From NCBI GenBank assembly GCA_023078685.1, contig JALGAS010000012.1, positions 310,001-374,000 of the forward strand: a stretch of 64,000 nucleotides of DNA, given 5' to 3'. Below, piece after piece: positions 1 through 12,103 of the stretch (positions are counted from its first letter, which is position 1; every line of letters starts with the position of its first letter). A program made the translations under genes and the position numbers. Under the pieces are notes generated by a model. That model saw nothing but the letters and a program-made list of their open reading frames with translations. It was not told where the DNA came from and searched no databases. This stretch comes from Neopestalotiopsis rosae. Its lineage: Eukaryota > Ascomycota > Sordariomycetes > Amphisphaeriales > Sporocadaceae.

Positions 1-1739
1 GCACTCTGATATTTGCAGTCAAGCGATTCGAAGAGCTCTGCTCAGATTTAATCCAAGCCATGCCGTGAGGTAAAGAAGCTTAGGTGAATATTACAATAGA
101 ATCATCATCACAGGATAGCAGCTACTGAAAACGTTCAACGCGTAACACTATCTCATATATAGGCATTTCCGACAGAGGGCCTGAATTGTGTGCTTCTTCG
201 TATATGTCAATGATGTTCCAGCAATCTTCTATCAATACCGTCCTCTTCTTGAACCCAAACGCCCGACCTTGTTGCAGATCAAGGATGGCCTCCAGGATAT
301 TGGAGTCATGTCGTATTGCGAGCGGCTCCCATGTCTTCTGAAAGCTTTCGATCAATCCCTCCTTCTGACAAGCATCACCAAGTCTGCTGTGCCACACACT
401 TGTAGTTGTGGTCGCCGTCAATCCACCGAGCTCCCAATATCACGGCTGGCACGATAACATAGGAAGCATATTGGCTGATAAGGGTTTGCTAGTGGTAGCC
501 TCGACTGTGGATGTCTGCCCACTCTTGCCCTCGAGGTTCGACAAAGGTGCTGCCTGGCCAGATGTCGTTGACTGCTCGTGACACCGTGAACATCTGAGTA
601 AAGTTGATACTCCATTTTCCCCGAAAAAACGACGTGCTTATGAAACGTCAAGCTCCAAAGGATTGCTAACCGCTTGTAGCGGCTCGCATTCATGCCAAAT
701 TGACTCGAACTCGATCAGATGCTCCCAAAATAGCTCTTGTTCCTATCTCAAAAGTTTTCAGTGTTGTATTCGAGGCATAAGACAGTGCCAAACCTTTCTC
801 GCCAGCATAATTTGTTGTTCCTCGGATACCAATGTCAACGTATGCTTCGAGGGTCAACACTTGTTGAACAAGTCTACTTGCCGATCTGATACTATTCATC
901 ACAAATAACATGTGTTCAACGTCAATGGTAGATAACGGAGAAGTCTCATAAATTGCAATCTGTCAAATAAGGGTCTATCGTACCATTACAGGATACTGAC
1001 GATGATAATCTGTACACCCCGGGAATGCTCCGGATTTAAGCACGTAACTGCCAGGATATGACTCCAATTCTCTTGTCATTACCATTTGAACTGATTCATA
1101 GAACGTCTATCGACGAATCTACCGAATGGCAGCGTCTCAAGCGGCAGGCAATTACCTTATTTTGGTGGAGTTGTGAGGTTATCACCACGTGGGACCTCCA
1201 TCCGCATCGCAGATTCCCCCGCCCACTAGCACGACTATATGCGCGCTAGTGCGCCTCGGCATCGGCACGGCTCCGAGGCTACAACTGAAACGGCTGCCGG
1301 AGGGTTCCATCGGATGTGCGATCCCGAACCCGATAGCCTATGAGCCTGCCAAACTGATGCGTTGTGGTGTGGTTGCAAGCAGCCGGCAATTCCTTTCTAC
1401 AATGTGAGCAGAATATTCCATGACTGACGCCAGTAATGCGGCATCTTATCTGAAAACGTGTCTGGAAGTCGGTGGCCAACTATTGGCTAGATTTCCAGTG
1501 AGGAGGACGCCGAAAGATAACCACAGTGGCTGATCTTGTGATCTGGCATGTACCGATAGAGGAGCATGTTTGTATAGAAAGGGGTCCATGATATAAACGT
1601 CAAGAGGCAGCCTCACCATGTTAATTAATTTCTAGGAATTCCATCTCAAATTCAGCGTCTTGTCTTTCATATCCCCCTTTCCTCTCATCAACTCAATACA
1701 AACATCTTCATAATCAAGAGTTGAAACTCGACCGAAAAG
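1..1739. other. Left-edge region without a supportable gene
   Basis: No recognisable gene. On the minus strand at about 122-911 there are three open stretches in different frames (99, 91 and 73 codons). The 122-421 stretch reads like ordinary protein, but the stretches are separated by frame changes and stops, no splice sites join them convincingly, and I recognise no family. They could be a decayed gene or the tail of a gene lying to the left. The last 300 bases are the promoter of the RutA-like gene: TATA-like ATATAAAC near 1590, then a CT-rich stretch near 1663-1690. A possible six-codon uORF including its stop (ATG at 1618, TAG ending at 1635) lies just upstream of the likely transcription start and may not be transcribed. 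Confidence 0.4.
1446..1559. promoter_or_regulatory. Cluster of GATA-factor sites upstream of the RutA-like gene
   Basis: Three HGATAR matches lie 180-295 bases before the start codon: TTATCT at 1446-1451 (minus-strand AGATAA), AGATAA at 1515-1520 and CGATAG at 1554-1559. Sites of this kind bind AreA/NIT2-type GATA factors that switch on nitrogen-scavenging genes when ammonium is scarce. That fits a pyrimidine-nitrogen enzyme. The motif is short and occurs by chance, so only the clustering is informative. Confidence 0.35.
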
Positions 1740-2819
1740 ATGGCGCCCATTGATATCGGTGTTTTCATCCCCATTGGTAACAATGGATGGCTCATTTCCA
1801 CCACGTCGCCGCAATACATGCCCAGCTTTGAGCTGAACAAGCAGATTGTGAGCAAGGCAGAAAAGTACAACTTTGACTTTGCCCTGTCCATGATCAAGCT
1901 GCGGGGTTTCGGCGGCAAGTCCGAGTTCTGGGACCACAACCTGGAGTCCTTTACGCTCATGTCGGCGCTGGCCGCCGTGACCACCAAGATCAAGTTGTTT
2001 GCCTCGACGGCTATCCTGACGCTGCCACCAGCGCTCGTGGCCCGCATGGCCTCGACGGTGGACTCGATCGCCCCCGGCCGCTTTGGTATCAACATTGTCA
2101 CGGGCTGGCAGAGCGCCGAGTACATGCAAATGGGCCTGTGGCCCGGCGACGCCTACTTTGGCTACCGCTACGACTACGCCACCGAGTACGTGCAGGTCAT
2201 GAAGGACCTGTGGAAGGACGGCGTGTCCAACTTCCAGGGCAAGCACTTCAAGATGGACGACTGCAAGCTGTCGCCCAAGCCGGCCCACGACATCAAGATC
2301 GTGGCCGCCGGCCAGTCGGGCCGCGGCGTCGAGTTCGCCAGCAACTACGCCGACTTCAACTTTGCCATGGGCACGGGCATCAACACCCCGACGGCGTACA
2401 AGGACGCCACCAGCCGCCTGGTCGAGGCGGCCGACAAGACGGGCCGCGACGTCGGCTCGTACGTGCTCTTCATGGTCATTGCCGACGAGACGGACGAGGC
2501 CGTCCAGGCAAAGTGGAAGCTCTACAACGACGGCGTCGACCACGACGCCCTGTCGTGGATGAGCAACCAGAGCAGCAAGGACACCAACGCCGACGCCAAC
2601 TCGACCGCCAAGAACATCTCCCTGCCCGAGGGCGCCGTCAACCTCAACATGGGCACCCTCGTCGGCTCCTACGAGACCGTCGCCCGCATGCTCGACGAGG
2701 CCGCCTCGGTCCCCGGAACCAAGGGCATCATGATGACCTTTGACGACTTCCTCGTCGGCATTGACAACTTTGGCACAAAGATCCAGCCCTTGATGAAGAG
2801 CAGAGAGGGAAAGTGCTAG
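1740..2819 (+). CDS. rutA: RutA-like pyrimidine monooxygenase (luciferase-like, FMN-dependent)
   Basis: Intronless 359-codon gene for a bacterial-luciferase-fold flavin monooxygenase. The protein matches the RutA family nearly end to end: GNNGWLIST near residues 14-22, [15 protein letters not shown] near 45-60, [12 protein letters not shown] just after, VTGWQ followed by a WPGD block near 120-140, an AGQS block near 185, [18 protein letters not shown] near 236-253, and GTLVGSY plus TFDDFL near the C-terminus. Length is close to bacterial RutA (about 363-382 aa). In bacteria RutA uses reduced FMN and O2 to open the uracil ring, the first step of the Rut nitrogen-salvage route. No rutB-F homologue or flavin reductase is seen nearby. 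The start has a good fungal context (AAAAGATGGCG). Codons are strongly C/G-ending like the other highly biased genes here, so any transfer is old enough to be ameliorated. Substrate in this organism is inferred. Confidence 0.88.
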   Translation: MAPIDIGVFIPIGNNGWLISTTSPQYMPSFELNKQIVSKAEKYNFDFALSMIKLRGFGGKSEFWDHNLESFTLMSALAAVTTKIKLFASTAILTLPPALVARMASTVDSIAPGRFGINIVTGWQSAEYMQMGLWPGDAYFGYRYDYATEYVQVMKDLWKDGVSNFQGKHFKMDDCKLSPKPAHDIKIVAAGQSGRGVEFASNYADFNFAMGTGINTPTAYKDATSRLVEAADKTGRDVGSYVLFMVIADETDEAVQAKWKLYNDGVDHDALSWMSNQSSKDTNADANSTAKNISLPEGAVNLNMGTLVGSYETVARMLDEAASVPGTKGIMMTFDDFLVGIDNFGTKIQPLMKSREGKC

Positions 2820-5800
2820 AGGAGAGAGATATCGGTTTTCAGGAAATGGGATATAATGAATAACACTGATGTAGAAATGATACCGCCAAAAGAGTAAAAT
2901 TTGCTAAACAAAAACCCAACTGCTTCGATTTTTGTGCCCTTTGACAGTGACAGTACATGGAATCTCACAAATCATCGAGCCTCTTGAGCCGGCAATGGTC
3001 ACGGACAGAAAGATGGCGTGGTGTTGTGACATGGACCGTCACATGACCAGCCGTATTTTCCGAGACACGGTATATTCTGGTGATTATGCAATCGACGAGG
3101 CGACGTATCACAACGACTTTTCACTGACCCTGGATTCTCTCTATTGACCTACTCGCTTCAATAGATGTCAACTGCCTCTCAGTGAAAAAGCCAACGTTCT
3201 TGGCGTCGAGTAAGTGTGCATACCGGAATCTACGTGTCAGTCCCCGGGTTTGCCACAGTTACACAGACAACGCCAGCCTGAGCACGCGCATAAACATGAG
3301 GCGTAATAGTGCTCGGCCATATTCTTGCAAGTCAGCTCGCCACATTCGGCATCTACCTAGCCATGGCCCCAAGTTATAGCCTATAGTCAGGTGCAAGAGA
3401 GACAGGCAAAAACAATTCCAATATGTCACGTCCATTATAGTCCGTGTGCCACACACATTCACCTAACCCCCGGCCCAAAAGATGCGCAAGCTGTCCGCTC
3501 CCGGGCGGCCAATCACGCCCTCGAGGCGTCACGTCCCTGGCATTAGATCAAACATGAAGGGACTGCAGGGGGTCACACAAGCGTTGGCAACTTTTTTGGT
3601 GTGGATGGATGGGGGCCCTTTTTTTTTTTTTTCGTTTCGAAACAACCAGCACGAAGAAGAATGTGATCTGCCAGCTCATCCATGCGCCCGTGTGGCTTTA
3701 AACGCCCGGACGGCAGGGATGGCAGCTCTTTCGTAGGCCGTGGCAAGGCTTACCCTGAATCAAGCATTGATCGTGGCGATGGGACTTTTTTTCTCCATTG
3801 TATAGACTGATAAGACAAACATCGGACGAAAGATAGACCCTGGACTGGACAACTGGGGCCTTCTTGACTAATCGTCCAAGCAAGGCGGTAACATGACTAG
3901 CTGTGGTATTTTTGACTTGTCTTGTATGCTCGTGATCAAAAGTCACTGGATGTGTTTGTTTCGCATGACATCCTCCAGAATGAGTTGTTCAAAGGTAATG
4001 TGACAGCTGTGCATTGACGACTTTGGAATCCCAAATCCTCGATGGAGCCGTGAACTGGGGTGGGTCATTGAAAGGATCAGAAGCAGATCCTCGACTATAC
4101 GATCCAGTAATGCACGGGACCGAGCGATAGGGGATCTATATTCTCCCAAAGACGACAGCTCACAATGAAACTCTAATGAGAGGGCTGAAGGATGACTCCT
4201 TGCTATTTGACGTGATATCATCTAGGTTCATTCTCGAATCGCCTGTGTCAAAACGACCATGGCTGTGAAATTTGAATCAGGTATTGCGATAATGACTGTA
4301 TTATTTCAATCTTTTTCGCAAGTTTTTGCGAGGCTGAACTCAGTCATGCTGTCGGAACGGGGTGGCCTCGAGGCTGGGAGCCTGATCTTATTATCGAGTC
4401 ACATTAGCGAGTTCTATCATATCGACGGTAAGTTGAATTATTGCCGCAAGTTGGAAACTTAAAGAAGTGCTTTGTAGACTTGACTGGCCCCAATGAGCTA
4501 AATCATCTTAGGAGACCCGACATCTGGCTGATTAATCAGCGTGTTCACAATGATAGTATAATATAACAGCATTCTAAATGACAGTACGAGACAACATATT
4601 ATGTTGGTGTCTTGTGATGATAATTTACCGCAGATCTCATAACGCGTTCGACTCACAATTTTCATCATTGACCGAGACGTCAAATCAAGTTATGGACCTC
4701 ATATATAATCAAAGCATGGTAGTAAGCAATAGTGAATATCTTCCACGTATGTACTGAATCTACTGTGATCTCCATGACCTTACCTGGGTGCTACATGGAG
4801 GGGGATTCATTTTTTGTTGTCTTGATTACTGTGTTTTATTCCTCCAAACACTTCATTTCTCTTCCGAAATATGTCAGGACACGACTCATTCCGGGTTTCA
4901 CAATAATATCGTAGGTAATGAGTCTTGACTGGGGGCAGTCTGCGGTTCAGGGAATGTGCGCGCCGACGAGCTGGCATCACTATTGAAAGTCGCCAGATCA
5001 ACTGATATTCTTTTTCAGTTCTGCGTCAAGACAATAAGCTTAGTCAACTTCAAGGTGTCAGGTCGGCCGCCTTGCTACTCATCCTGCCGGGACGGCTTGC
5101 ACGGCTCAAACGGCTCATATCCCGATCAGCCATTCGTCTCGTGGCTTGCTGCCAGTCTTAAGTGTGCTTCTAGACCAACATGACCAGGTGTCTTGGAGGC
5201 TGGGACTGACATCAACCGCCTTGCACCGCATAGCCTGGCAGGTTGGACCATTTGCCGTCCCAAAATACTCTCACGCGTCATGATTCTGTGCCGTGGTAGT
5301 ATAAATTCGGTAGATGAGCAGCAAGGTTCCGATAGTCGACCATGTAATAAGCGCGATAATTGGAACATGCTTTTTCCTGCATCTCGAACGGATCAACGGT
5401 AGATCCCGCGCTTAAACAAGCGAGCATAGCACAAGCTGCAATTTAACTGCGTACCTATTATTGTCGACTGCCATGCTCAGGAAACCCTGCAAAGCCTGGG
5501 GTAAAAAGGTATAATGGTCGGCCTTACTATTGGGGCATCTTCGTAAATTTGCATAGATTTAAGGTGATGGCATGCGGACGTTGCTGTCCAACAGACCACC
5601 ACTGACGCAAGATTGCAGGTGCTAAGCATCTGGCTTTATGAAACGGGAACATAGTACAGAGATCAGGAACGGATCGAGTCGTACCAGTGAGATTCTTGTT
5701 CTCTCTCCTTCGGGTGGCTTTGGGTGGCATTGATGGTAGTGCAATGGAATAATCCAGTCACCCAGCAGCCACCAGTGGTACTAATCAAGTCCCCGTAAGC

Positions 5801-8800
5801 GTCGTTCCCAGCCAATCGGTCTCAGTTCCCCGCCAAGTCCAGCGTTGCGGTCAGCGCCAGATGTAGAAAGCACTAGGGCAGACCCGTGCCTAGCTTGAGT
5901 CCTGAGTCCTTCCCAAGGTACGCAAGTACGGTCGGTCTGACCTGAGCCACTTTTTTTTTTCTTTGTTCCCTTTTGCTGCTTGCAAGGACCCTGGCAGATC
6001 CCCCACATCTGAAACACAGGCACGAGCTGCAAGGGGGTCCTTCCGTGCTGTTCGACTTTCCGCGACCTGTCAAATCTGGACTTGCTGCTCACTTGGCCGA
6101 ACAAGCGCCCGCGCTGGGGCCACTGAGTCAGGAGCCAGCGTTTCTCCATTGCTGCCGACTATTTTCGCTATTCTGCGCTCCTAACCAACCGAATGCTTCA
6201 GGCGGAGGATGGATAAACAAGATTGGGAAGTGGGAATTTGGGAACACATGGCCAAGCAACCAAGCACTGCAGGCACGGCATTTGGGAGAAGAGGAGACAA
6301 GAAGCAGGTCATCTCTGACCGCATAGTGCAGTAACACCCCCCGACTATCACCATCTACTATGTAAGCGCTGTGTACTTCTTCATCTCTTGGCAATTTTAC
6401 AGAGCATCCACAACACAGCCTTTTACATACAAGCCATACATAGTGCTACTGTAGACCTTGGAGGGCCCGATGACTATTCTCCATAACCCGAAAGTTCGCA
6501 GGGCCGTAAGGTTGAGAGCCGCGCTGGCCCGTTCCATCTTATTGCAGATCCCCATTGTTCAATTGCTGCAATTACGTGCATGCCGCTGGTCATCATGTGT
6601 TGCTTTGCATGCAAGCCTCGAGGTCTTTTGAAGGTGTGGGCAGAAGACCTTAATAACGTCGTCTACGTATTGTGGAGAGGAGGACCGCGGAGGAAAAAAA
6701 GATTCAATTGAAAATACACATTCTCGTGATCAGACGACGGCAGATCGTGTTTGGGTAGTGCGAATGCAGGAACATTTGCCCATATGCACGCCGTGAAACG
6801 GCTTGTACGGAAGCTAGATATGTACCAGGCAGGCAGTGCTACTAATCTGTTCAACCATCATGCCCGGCAGATAAACTGCGCACTGAATAACGAATTGCCA
6901 ATAGGACATTATTGCCGAGCAGGAAGCCGATCTTCTTCTGGTTGTTATTGCCACCGCAGCATTCGAGATTCAGCATCTTCCAGCTGGTTCCAAATTCAGT
7001 GCCAAGTCCGATCTCTCTTTTGGCCTCTTCATGCCCAAACTTTTTTGCCTCTCCGTGTCATTATAGAGTCTACATAGTATAGTGTATGCAGGCTAGATTG
7101 AATGTATGGATGGATGGCATTCTAACCTTGTCGCCTTGGTCAATGCAAGATCCGGCCGTTGTTGAACCTTGCTGTCCTTTTTTCTTTTTTTTTTTCTTGC
7201 TTTCTTCGTTTAGTTTCTAGTGACCTCCTACCCAATTGAAGCCTCCAGACGTCCCTCATCCAATCGCCTGTGCCAAGCCAGAGATTCTGGGCTGGCTCCC
7301 AGCTGTGGTTCTGCCGATTGGGTCCTGCTGGGGTTGGTACTGATCTCCCCTAACCATAGTAGAGATTTCGCCTCCGTTCCAGGCGGTGGCCCGGCGGGTA
7401 GCGATACGCGTGGCCAGTGGACTTGCCTCGTGCTTTTTGGGCGCATAATGTGCCAAGCCAGGTACCGGTACGCGTCATCCGAGGATCAGCGAAATGGCAG
7501 GGCATGGCAGCTCGGGTCGTTTCCCCACACCACATGGGATGTTTCCCTCAATCTAAGTATTACAGGAGGTTGCATAGGCTTAGTGCCTTCACAGGAACCA
7601 GAAACACCATTTTAGGAAGTGGCCCAGATTTCATAGTACACTAGGGCAGTTACCTTGGGCGCTGGCTTGCTGGGCTTGCTGGTGGCTGCCAGGCATGCGT
7701 GCCTCGTACCTTATTCTCAGCAGTGTTCCCTACCGCCTACAAAGTACTAGAGAGCTCTTTGTTCTGGCTGTTGCAGGGGAGCCTGTCGTTTGTGTAGGTA
7801 GTAGCGCCGGCTCTGTGCCTGGCCAACAGCCAATGACTGGCATGGAACCGGACATTTTCGTGAACAGAGCCAAGGTTGGTCATTGCTGTCGCCGGCTGGA
7901 TTCCCAATGTGAGGTTCCAGCAAGTCCCAGTCATCCATGATCCCAGATCTGATCATCCGTGCATAGCAAAGGCAGTGAGCTGGGTGTACTTAATAATAAA
8001 TTGGGCGATCCTCTAGGGAAAAGACCCCGGCGAGCTAGTGGGCAGAGTACTACCGTGCCTGGCCTGGATCTGTGAATAATAATAAAATAAAACGGATACT
8101 CGTGCAAACGGCAACCACGACTGACCGACCAGACAACCGCCGCGCTGTTGTGGATTGGATTGTTCTTTGAATCCGTCCAGAAGCTATTAAATCAACCTGG
8201 TCCCCCAGCCGCCGCCGTAGCCCACCCGTCTGGACCCTCTTCGGCACGCTTTTATTCTTCCCTTTCCCTTCTCTTCCGCCGCCATCACCAAACAACACCT
8301 CTTTCACAACCACAACCTTTCCACCTGGTTTATTCCTAGGTATTCTTTTCTCAACTCTTCACGCGTCTGGACGTCGTTTGTTTAGGTTCACACCAACCAT
8401 TTCTCTTCTTTCTCCTGAGATATTCACACAGCGTATAAACTCTCGACAATCATTTCTCAATTCTCCTTGTCTCCTCGACCCAGAAAAAAAGAACGACAAA
8501 ACGGCGAGCTAGCTCCCCACGTACCTCACACGTACCTCAACCACAAAGCTTCCTCTACCTCGTCGATTCCGACTTGACCTTGGTTCGCTTCACGCAACGC
8601 ACCTACAACCTGGTTGAATGTAAGTTTTTTTTTCTTGTTCTCTTGAACAATGCATCGTCCTTCTCCACCCACTTTCTCCTTTCTTTTCTTGTTTGTGTTC
8701 GACAAGGACAATGTGCAGCCTTGTCCCACCTCGGAGCGGGTTCCCCAGGTATCAAGCTCGAGGTACAAGACTTTGCTGGTACCTCCTCGTCAGAGAATCT

Positions 8801-9154
8801 CATTATCCAACGTTGCTCATTCATTGTGCACCCTCGGAGTGATTCATTCATCAACTCCATTGTTGGGTGGCATTGTTTGATTGTTGTACCCAATTTTCTA
8901 TATAACTTGAAATTTCCGTCCAGATCGCCTGCAGAGCGTCTGAGGCGACTATTTCCCCCGTTTTGCACTTTTTGATCAACAATCTTGGTCCTATCTTTAT
9001 AGACACTCCTTACCTTTCACAATACTTCATCTTTCGACGACACTTTCCCTGGTGGAAATCAAATGCTTACACTATTCGAACAGCTCGGTTAAACAACTCT
9101 TCCTGAAAGAACCTCCAAGAACTCATCTACGAATAGCAGGTTCTAATCGTCAAG
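2820..9154. other. 6.3 kb intergenic region and long GH55 leader
   Basis: No gene is supportable; the open frames are short, overlap on both strands and show no domain. A T-tract lies near 3620 and another near 7170-7195. From about 8240 the + strand becomes pyrimidine-rich (8240-8480), the usual look of a fungal transcription start, so the glucanase leader is probably 0.7-0.9 kb long. It contains a strong donor-like GTAAGT at 8620-8625 followed by a T-tract, suggesting a 5' UTR intron; CAG-ending acceptors occur near 8719 and 8935 but I cannot choose. If the leader is unspliced it holds four upstream ATGs, among them a nine-residue uORF at 9063-9092. Confidence 0.5.
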
Positions 9155-11989
9155 ATGGGCTTTTCGAAGCTCTTCGCGGCCTCTCTTTTGGCCATGCGGC
9201 TCATTGCTCCTGGAGCAGCCGCCCCCTCCGCCAGTGCTCTGGAGGCTCGCGCTGACAGCAGCTACTGGTTGCCCAACATGGCTGGTAGCGAGACTGCCGT
9301 CTTTGCTGACGACAGCTCCTACAAGGTCTTCCGCAACGTGATGGACTATGGTGCCAAGGGTGACGGATCTACTGATGACACTGATGCCATCAACTCGGCT
9401 ATCACCGACGGCTCTCGTTGCGGTCTCGGCTGTGACTCTCAGACTTCCAAGCCCGCCCTCGTCTACTTCCCTCCCGGTACTTACATGGTCAGCAAGCCTA
9501 TTGTGCAGACTTATTACACTCAGTTTGTTGGTGATGCCGTTGATGTTCCCACCCTCAAGGCCACTTCCAGCTTTGTCGGCATGGCTGTCATCGACTCTGA
9601 CCCTTACGAGGATGACGGTTCCAACTGGTACACCAACCAGAACAACTTTTTCCGTCAGGTTCGCAACTTTGTCATTGACATCACCAACTTGGGCCCCGAG
9701 ACTGGCGCTTGTATCCACTGGCAGGTTGCTCAGGCCACTAGTCTTCAGAACATTGTCTTCAACATGAACACCGACACGAGCACTGCCAACGCTCAAAAGG
9801 GTATCTTCATGGACAACGGCTCTGGTGGTTTCATGGCTGATCTCGTCTTCAACGGTGGCGGCTACGGTGCCTTCCTTGGTAACCAGCAGTTCACCACCCG
9901 CAACCTGACCTTCAACGGCTGCAACACGGCTATCTACCTCAACTGGTGCTGGCTTTGGACCATGCAGGAGGTTACTATCAACAATGCTAAGATCGGTATT
10001 GATATGTCGGCTGGTGGCGTCGGCTCCATCACTGCCGGCTCTTTCTTGCTCCTCGACAGTGTCATCTCCAACACTCCCATTGGTATCAACACCCTGTACC
10101 AGACCGACCTCACCGTGACCAACAACACCATGATCTTGGACAATGTTGACTTCAGCACTGGTGTTGACACTGCCGTCCGCTACGCTGGTGACAACTCGAC
10201 CCTCGTCGCAGGTGGTTCCGTGATTGCTAGCTACGCTCAGGGTCGCACCTACGACGGAAGTGAAGGCAAGGCTGTTCAGGCTACCGAGAGTAGCATCTCC
10301 AAGCCTGCTGGTCTCCTGGCCGATAACGGCAATGTCTTTACCCGCTCCAAGCCCCAGTACGAGAGCCTTGACAAGAGCAGCTTCGTCAGCGCAAAGGCAT
10401 CTGGTTGCAAGGGTGACGGTTCCACTGATGACACTGCCGCCATTCAGAGTCTCTTTGACAACGCCAGCGCTGGACAGGTCATCTTTTTTGATCACGGTGC
10501 CTACATCATCTCCGACACTATCAAGGTTCCTGCCGACAAGCAGATCAAGGTTGTCGGTGAGATGTGGCCTCTTCTCATGGCTGACGGCACTTCCTTCAAC
10601 GACCAGTCCAACCCCAAGCCCGTCTTCCAGGTTGGTGAGGCTGGCGATGTTGGCGATGTCGAGTTCTCCGACTTGATCATCGAGACCAAGGGTGCTGCTC
10701 CTGGTGCCATCATGATGCAGTGGAACCTCGCTGGATCTTCTGCTGGTACCGCCGGTCTCTGGGATGTCCACTTCCGCATTGGTGGCTCTGCTGGTACCGG
10801 ACTGCAGTCCGATACTTGTGCCAAGAACCCCAACAGCACCCACGAGGCCAACACTGACTGCGAGGGTGCTTTCCTCTTGTTCCACGCCACCCAGACTGCT
10901 TCCGTCTACGTCGAGAACTGTTGGTTCTGGGTTGCCGACCACGAGCTTGACCTCGAGGACCACTCTCAGATTGACATCTACAACGGCCGTGGTGTCCTTC
11001 TCGAGTCTCAGAACCCCGTCTGGTTCTGGGGAACTGCCTCTGAGCACTCGCAGATGTACAACTACCAGATCACCAATGCCCGCAACGTGTGGATGTCCGT
11101 TATCCAGACTGAGACTGCTTACATGCAGGGTAACCCCGACGCCACGACTCCCTTTACCGTCAATGAGGGCTACTTTGACCCCGACTTCTCGACCAGCTGC
11201 GATGGTACCTCCACCAACTGTGCTCGTACTTGGGGTCTCCGTGTGATGAACTCTTCCGATGTCTACGTCTTTGGTGGTGGTCTGTACTCCTTCTTTGACA
11301 ACTACGACCAGGACTGTCTCGCCACTGAGAGCTGCCAGCAGAACATTGTCAGCATTGAGGATTCTAGTGTCCACCTGTTTGGTATCAGCACCAAGGCCTC
11401 TGTGAACATGATCACCCAGGATGGTGAGTCCATGGCTCTCGACAAGGACAACCGCAACACTTTCTGTGCTGCTATTGCAAAGTTTGAGAGTGACAGCGGT
11501 CCTACCGACAGCGGTTCTGGTTCTGGCTCTGGTTCGAGCAACAGCTCCTCTTCCGCCTCGGCCAAGCCCACTACTACCACCAAGGCTGGCAGCACTGGTG
11601 CCTCGAGCACAGCTTCCGCCTCTGCCACTAAGAGCGCTGCTTCTTCTGGAGCTGCTGGTGGCGGTGATTACGGATCAGGATCAGGCTCCGCCTCCACGGC
11701 TTCTGACTCTGCAGCTGCTACCACCACTGCTGCCGCCACCACGGCTGCTGGAGCTGGTGCCTCATCAACTGCCACAGCTGCTACTCCCACGACTACCGCT
11801 ACCGGATCAGACGGTGACTCCGAGAGTGGCTCTGGCTCCGGCTCTGGCAGTGGCTCGGGTGAGGGCGCTGCCACCACCACTGCTGCTGCTCAGACTTCCA
11901 TCATTCCCGCCGATTCGGGTGATAGCGGCAAGGTGACGGTGACAGTTACACATACAGTGACTGCCACTGGTCTGTGTTCCGCCTCGTAG
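9155..11989 (+). CDS. Secreted exo-beta-1,3-glucanase, glycoside hydrolase family 55
   Basis: A 944-codon frame without introns. Residues 1-22 look like a signal peptide ending in an Ala-rich stretch. Two tandem pectate-lyase-like beta-helix halves follow, each opening with the family's GxKGDGSTDDT signature: FRNVMDYGAKGDGSTDDTDA near residues 59-78 and GCKGDGSTDDTAAI near 418-431. This two-helix plan is typical of GH55, whose members release glucose from the ends of beta-1,3-glucan in cell walls of self, prey or host. From about residue 778 the protein turns into a Ser/Gly/Thr/Ala-rich tail with Gly-Ser runs, unusual in length for the family and probably O-glycosylated or wall-associated. 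There is no hydrophobic GPI-type terminus. The frame ends at TAG 11987-11989 but continues open and Thr-rich for 37 codons (separate entry), so the true C-terminus is uncertain. A 743-codon antisense frame is a codon-bias shadow. Confidence 0.92.
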   Translation: MGFSKLFAASLLAMRLIAPGAAAPSASALEARADSSYWLPNMAGSETAVFADDSSYKVFRNVMDYGAKGDGSTDDTDAINSAITDGSRCGLGCDSQTSKPALVYFPPGTYMVSKPIVQTYYTQFVGDAVDVPTLKATSSFVGMAVIDSDPYEDDGSNWYTNQNNFFRQVRNFVIDITNLGPETGACIHWQVAQATSLQNIVFNMNTDTSTANAQKGIFMDNGSGGFMADLVFNGGGYGAFLGNQQFTTRNLTFNGCNTAIYLNWCWLWTMQEVTINNAKIGIDMSAGGVGSITAGSFLLLDSVISNTPIGINTLYQTDLTVTNNTMILDNVDFSTGVDTAVRYAGDNSTLVAGGSVIASYAQGRTYDGSEGKAVQATESSISKPAGLLADNGNVFTRSKPQYESLDKSSFVSAKASGCKGDGSTDDTAAIQSLFDNASAGQVIFFDHGAYIISDTIKVPADKQIKVVGEMWPLLMADGTSFNDQSNPKPVFQVGEAGDVGDVEFSDLIIETKGAAPGAIMMQWNLAGSSAGTAGLWDVHFRIGGSAGTGLQSDTCAKNPNSTHEANTDCEGAFLLFHATQTASVYVENCWFWVADHELDLEDHSQIDIYNGRGVLLESQNPVWFWGTASEHSQMYNYQITNARNVWMSVIQTETAYMQGNPDATTPFTVNEGYFDPDFSTSCDGTSTNCARTWGLRVMNSSDVYVFGGGLYSFFDNYDQDCLATESCQQNIVSIEDSSVHLFGISTKASVNMITQDGESMALDKDNRNTFCAAIAKFESDSGPTDSGSGSGSGSSNSSSSASAKPTTTTKAGSTGASSTASASATKSAASSGAAGGGDYGSGSGSASTASDSAAATTTAAATTAAGAGASSTATAATPTTTATGSDGDSESGSGSGSGSGSGEGAATTTAAAQTSIIPADSGDSGKVTVTVTHTVTATGLCSAS

Positions 11990-12103
11990 GCCACGGCAAC
12001 ATTGACCCCACAAGGCAGTCCTGCTGCCCAGTCAATTCCAACGACCGTAACAGAAACGACATTCACGACAACCTCTGTTGCACCACAGTGTAGTCTGTCA
12101 TGA
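11990..12103 (+). other. In-frame Thr-rich extension beyond the GH55 stop codon
   Basis: Reading on in the glucanase frame after TAG 11987-11989 gives 37 sense codons and then TGA at 12101-12103. The residues are Thr/Ser/Pro/Ala-rich and include TVTETTFTTTSVAPQC, which echoes the TVTHTVTATGLC just before the stop. Explanations are stop readthrough, a recent nonsense change, or a 75-nt intron (11957-12031, donor GTGACT, acceptor CCCAG, possible branch ATTGACC near 12001) that is in phase 0, a multiple of three, and removes the TAG. The donor is weak and the TAG-G context is not a known strong readthrough context. Confidence 0.55.

Noticed and set aside
1632..2543. 303-codon antisense frame over the RutA-like gene
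   Set aside because: Same effect: high G/C at third positions suppresses stops on the other strand. No family resemblance.
5781..6149. 122-codon minus-strand frame in the long intergenic region
   Set aside because: Composition is basic and random, overlapped by other frames on both strands, and no family is suggested.
9143..11374. 743-codon open frame antisense to the GH55 gene
   Set aside because: Its residues (Val/Gly/Leu/Asp/Ser-rich, no domain) are what the reverse of C/T-ending codons gives. The sense strand has a full enzyme.
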